6,927 bases of DNA from NCBI GenBank assembly GCA_003561495.1, contig PWWM01000157.1:1-6927 (forward strand), written 5' to 3'. Below, in pieces: positions 6,700 to 6,927 of the stretch (position 1 is its first letter; each line of letters opens with the position of its first letter). This DNA comes from Gammaproteobacteria bacterium (GTDB lineage: Bacteria; Pseudomonadota; Gammaproteobacteria; Xanthomonadales; Wenzhouxiangellaceae). The notes under the pieces were generated by a model, which ran no database searches, was not told the DNA's origin, and was given only the letters and a program-made list of their open reading frames with translations. Made by a program: the position numbers and the translations under genes.

Positions 6700-6730
6700 G
6701 TAGGTCGGGCCTGCGTGCCCGACGGTCCAT
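6700..6730 (+). repeat. REP-like palindromic element, left copy
   Basis: A 31-base unit that begins with GTAG and continues directly into a perfect seven-pair hairpin: GTCGGGC (6704-6710), loop CTGCGT, GCCCGAC (6717-6723). It ends GGTCCAT. A GTAG tetranucleotide at the foot of a GC palindrome is the architecture of REP elements mobilised by RAYT (TnpA-REP) transposases. It starts four bases after the stop codon of the TviB-like gene. No U-run follows, so it is not a standard intrinsic terminator, but it could protect the 3' end of the operon mRNA. Confidence 0.65.
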
Positions 6731-6816
6731 CTCGAATCCATCTCCATTTGATTGTTGGCGTGTTGGCACCCGAACCGGGACTCGACACGTGTCGGATTGC
6801 TGTCGATGGTGCAAAC
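6726..6816. other. Spacer between the two REP-like elements, with small repeats
   Basis: No gene is seen here. The stretch begins with an 8-bp direct repeat, TCCATCTC, at 6726-6733 and 6737-6744; the first copy straddles the end of the left REP-like unit. A perfect 12-bp palindrome, CGACACGTGTCG, lies at 6783-6794 with the E-box-like core CACGTG. Either could be a protein-binding site or chance. Confidence 0.3.
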
Positions 6817-6847
6817 ATGGTCCGTCGGGGACGTAGCCCCGACCTAC
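6817..6847 (-). repeat. REP-like palindromic element, right copy, inverted
   Basis: Read on the minus strand this is the same 31-base unit as the left copy, 27 of 31 bases identical, beginning with GTAG and ending GGACCAT. The stem arms on the plus strand are GTCGGGG (6824-6830) and CCCCGAC (6837-6843), with loop ACGTAG. The pair is therefore head to head with an 86-bp spacer, like a REP doublet (REPIN or BIME). Confidence 0.65.
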
Positions 6848-6872
6848 GAGACTTAACCCCGTCATCCCTTCG

Positions 6873-6927
6873 CCCATTAACCCATTAACCCATTAACCCA
6901 TTAACCCATTAACCCATTAACCCATTA
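6873..6927. repeat. Octanucleotide tandem repeat (CCCATTAA), open at the window edge
   Basis: Six perfect copies of CCCATTAA and seven bases of a seventh run without a mismatch to the last base of the window, so the true copy number is unknown. The unit length is not a multiple of three and each unit carries TAA on both strands, so every frame is closed within three units and the array cannot be coding. A looser TTAACCCC at 6853-6860 just before it may be a decayed copy. Perfect identity between units suggests recent slippage or active homogenisation. It could lie in the promoter region of the next gene. Confidence 0.93.

Noticed and set aside
6700..6723. Rho-independent terminator for the operon
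   Set aside because: The hairpin is good but is followed by GGTCCATC rather than a T-run, and the same unit recurs inverted nearby, so a REP-like repeat explains it better.
6873..6927. CRISPR array or eukaryote-like telomere
   Set aside because: There are no spacers between the 8-bp units, so it is not CRISPR. The TTAACCC likeness to telomeric repeats is superficial, and the flanking genes are bacterial with no sign of a chromosome end.

Overview
The window looks like a GC-rich gammaproteobacterial chromosome segment. The RfaH-type NusG paralogue, the CpsG-like phosphomannomutase and the TviB-like dehydrogenase all have their closest remembered relatives there, and the GTAG-headed palindromes near the right edge are of the REP kind common in that class. 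The species cannot be named from the sequence. The alkane-monooxygenase-like gene at the left edge would fit a free-living hydrocarbon or lipid degrader.

Layout. At 1-187 on the minus strand lies the first 62 codons of an AlkB-like membrane monooxygenase. It is hidden beneath a longer meaningless antisense frame. A 230-bp divergent intergenic region (188-417) carries one good sigma70-like promoter, facing right. At 418-963 is a small exported DUF1566 protein of unknown role. From 1040 to 6695 runs a tight five-gene plus-strand block: an RfaH-like antiterminator, phosphomannomutase (manB/cpsG), UDP-glucose 6-dehydrogenase (ugd), UDP-glucuronate 4-epimerase, and a TviB/WbpO-type UDP-N-acetylhexosamine 6-dehydrogenase. 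Its gaps are 30 bp, 37 bp, an ATGA overlap and a 20-bp overlap, so it reads as one operon. The last 232 bp (6696-6927) have no gene. They hold an inverted pair of REP-like hairpins and an 8-bp tandem array (CCCATTAA) that runs off the window edge.

How the genes work together. Ugd makes UDP-glucuronate, the epimerase converts it to UDP-galacturonate, and the TviB-like enzyme makes an N-acetylhexosaminuronate nucleotide. ManB supplies mannose-1-phosphate for GDP-mannose and its derivatives. Together they would provide precursors for an acidic, uronic-acid-rich capsule, exopolysaccharide or O-antigen. No glycosyltransferase, polymerase or export gene is in the window, so these are expected to the right of 6927. 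The RfaH-like protein at the operon head probably helps RNA polymerase read through a long polysaccharide operon. This role is inferred from family and position; no convincing ops element was seen.

No wholly new system is evident. The observations most worth a second look are the REPIN-like pair with a compensatory stem change, the octanucleotide array beside it, and the RfaH paralogue placed inside the cluster it may control.
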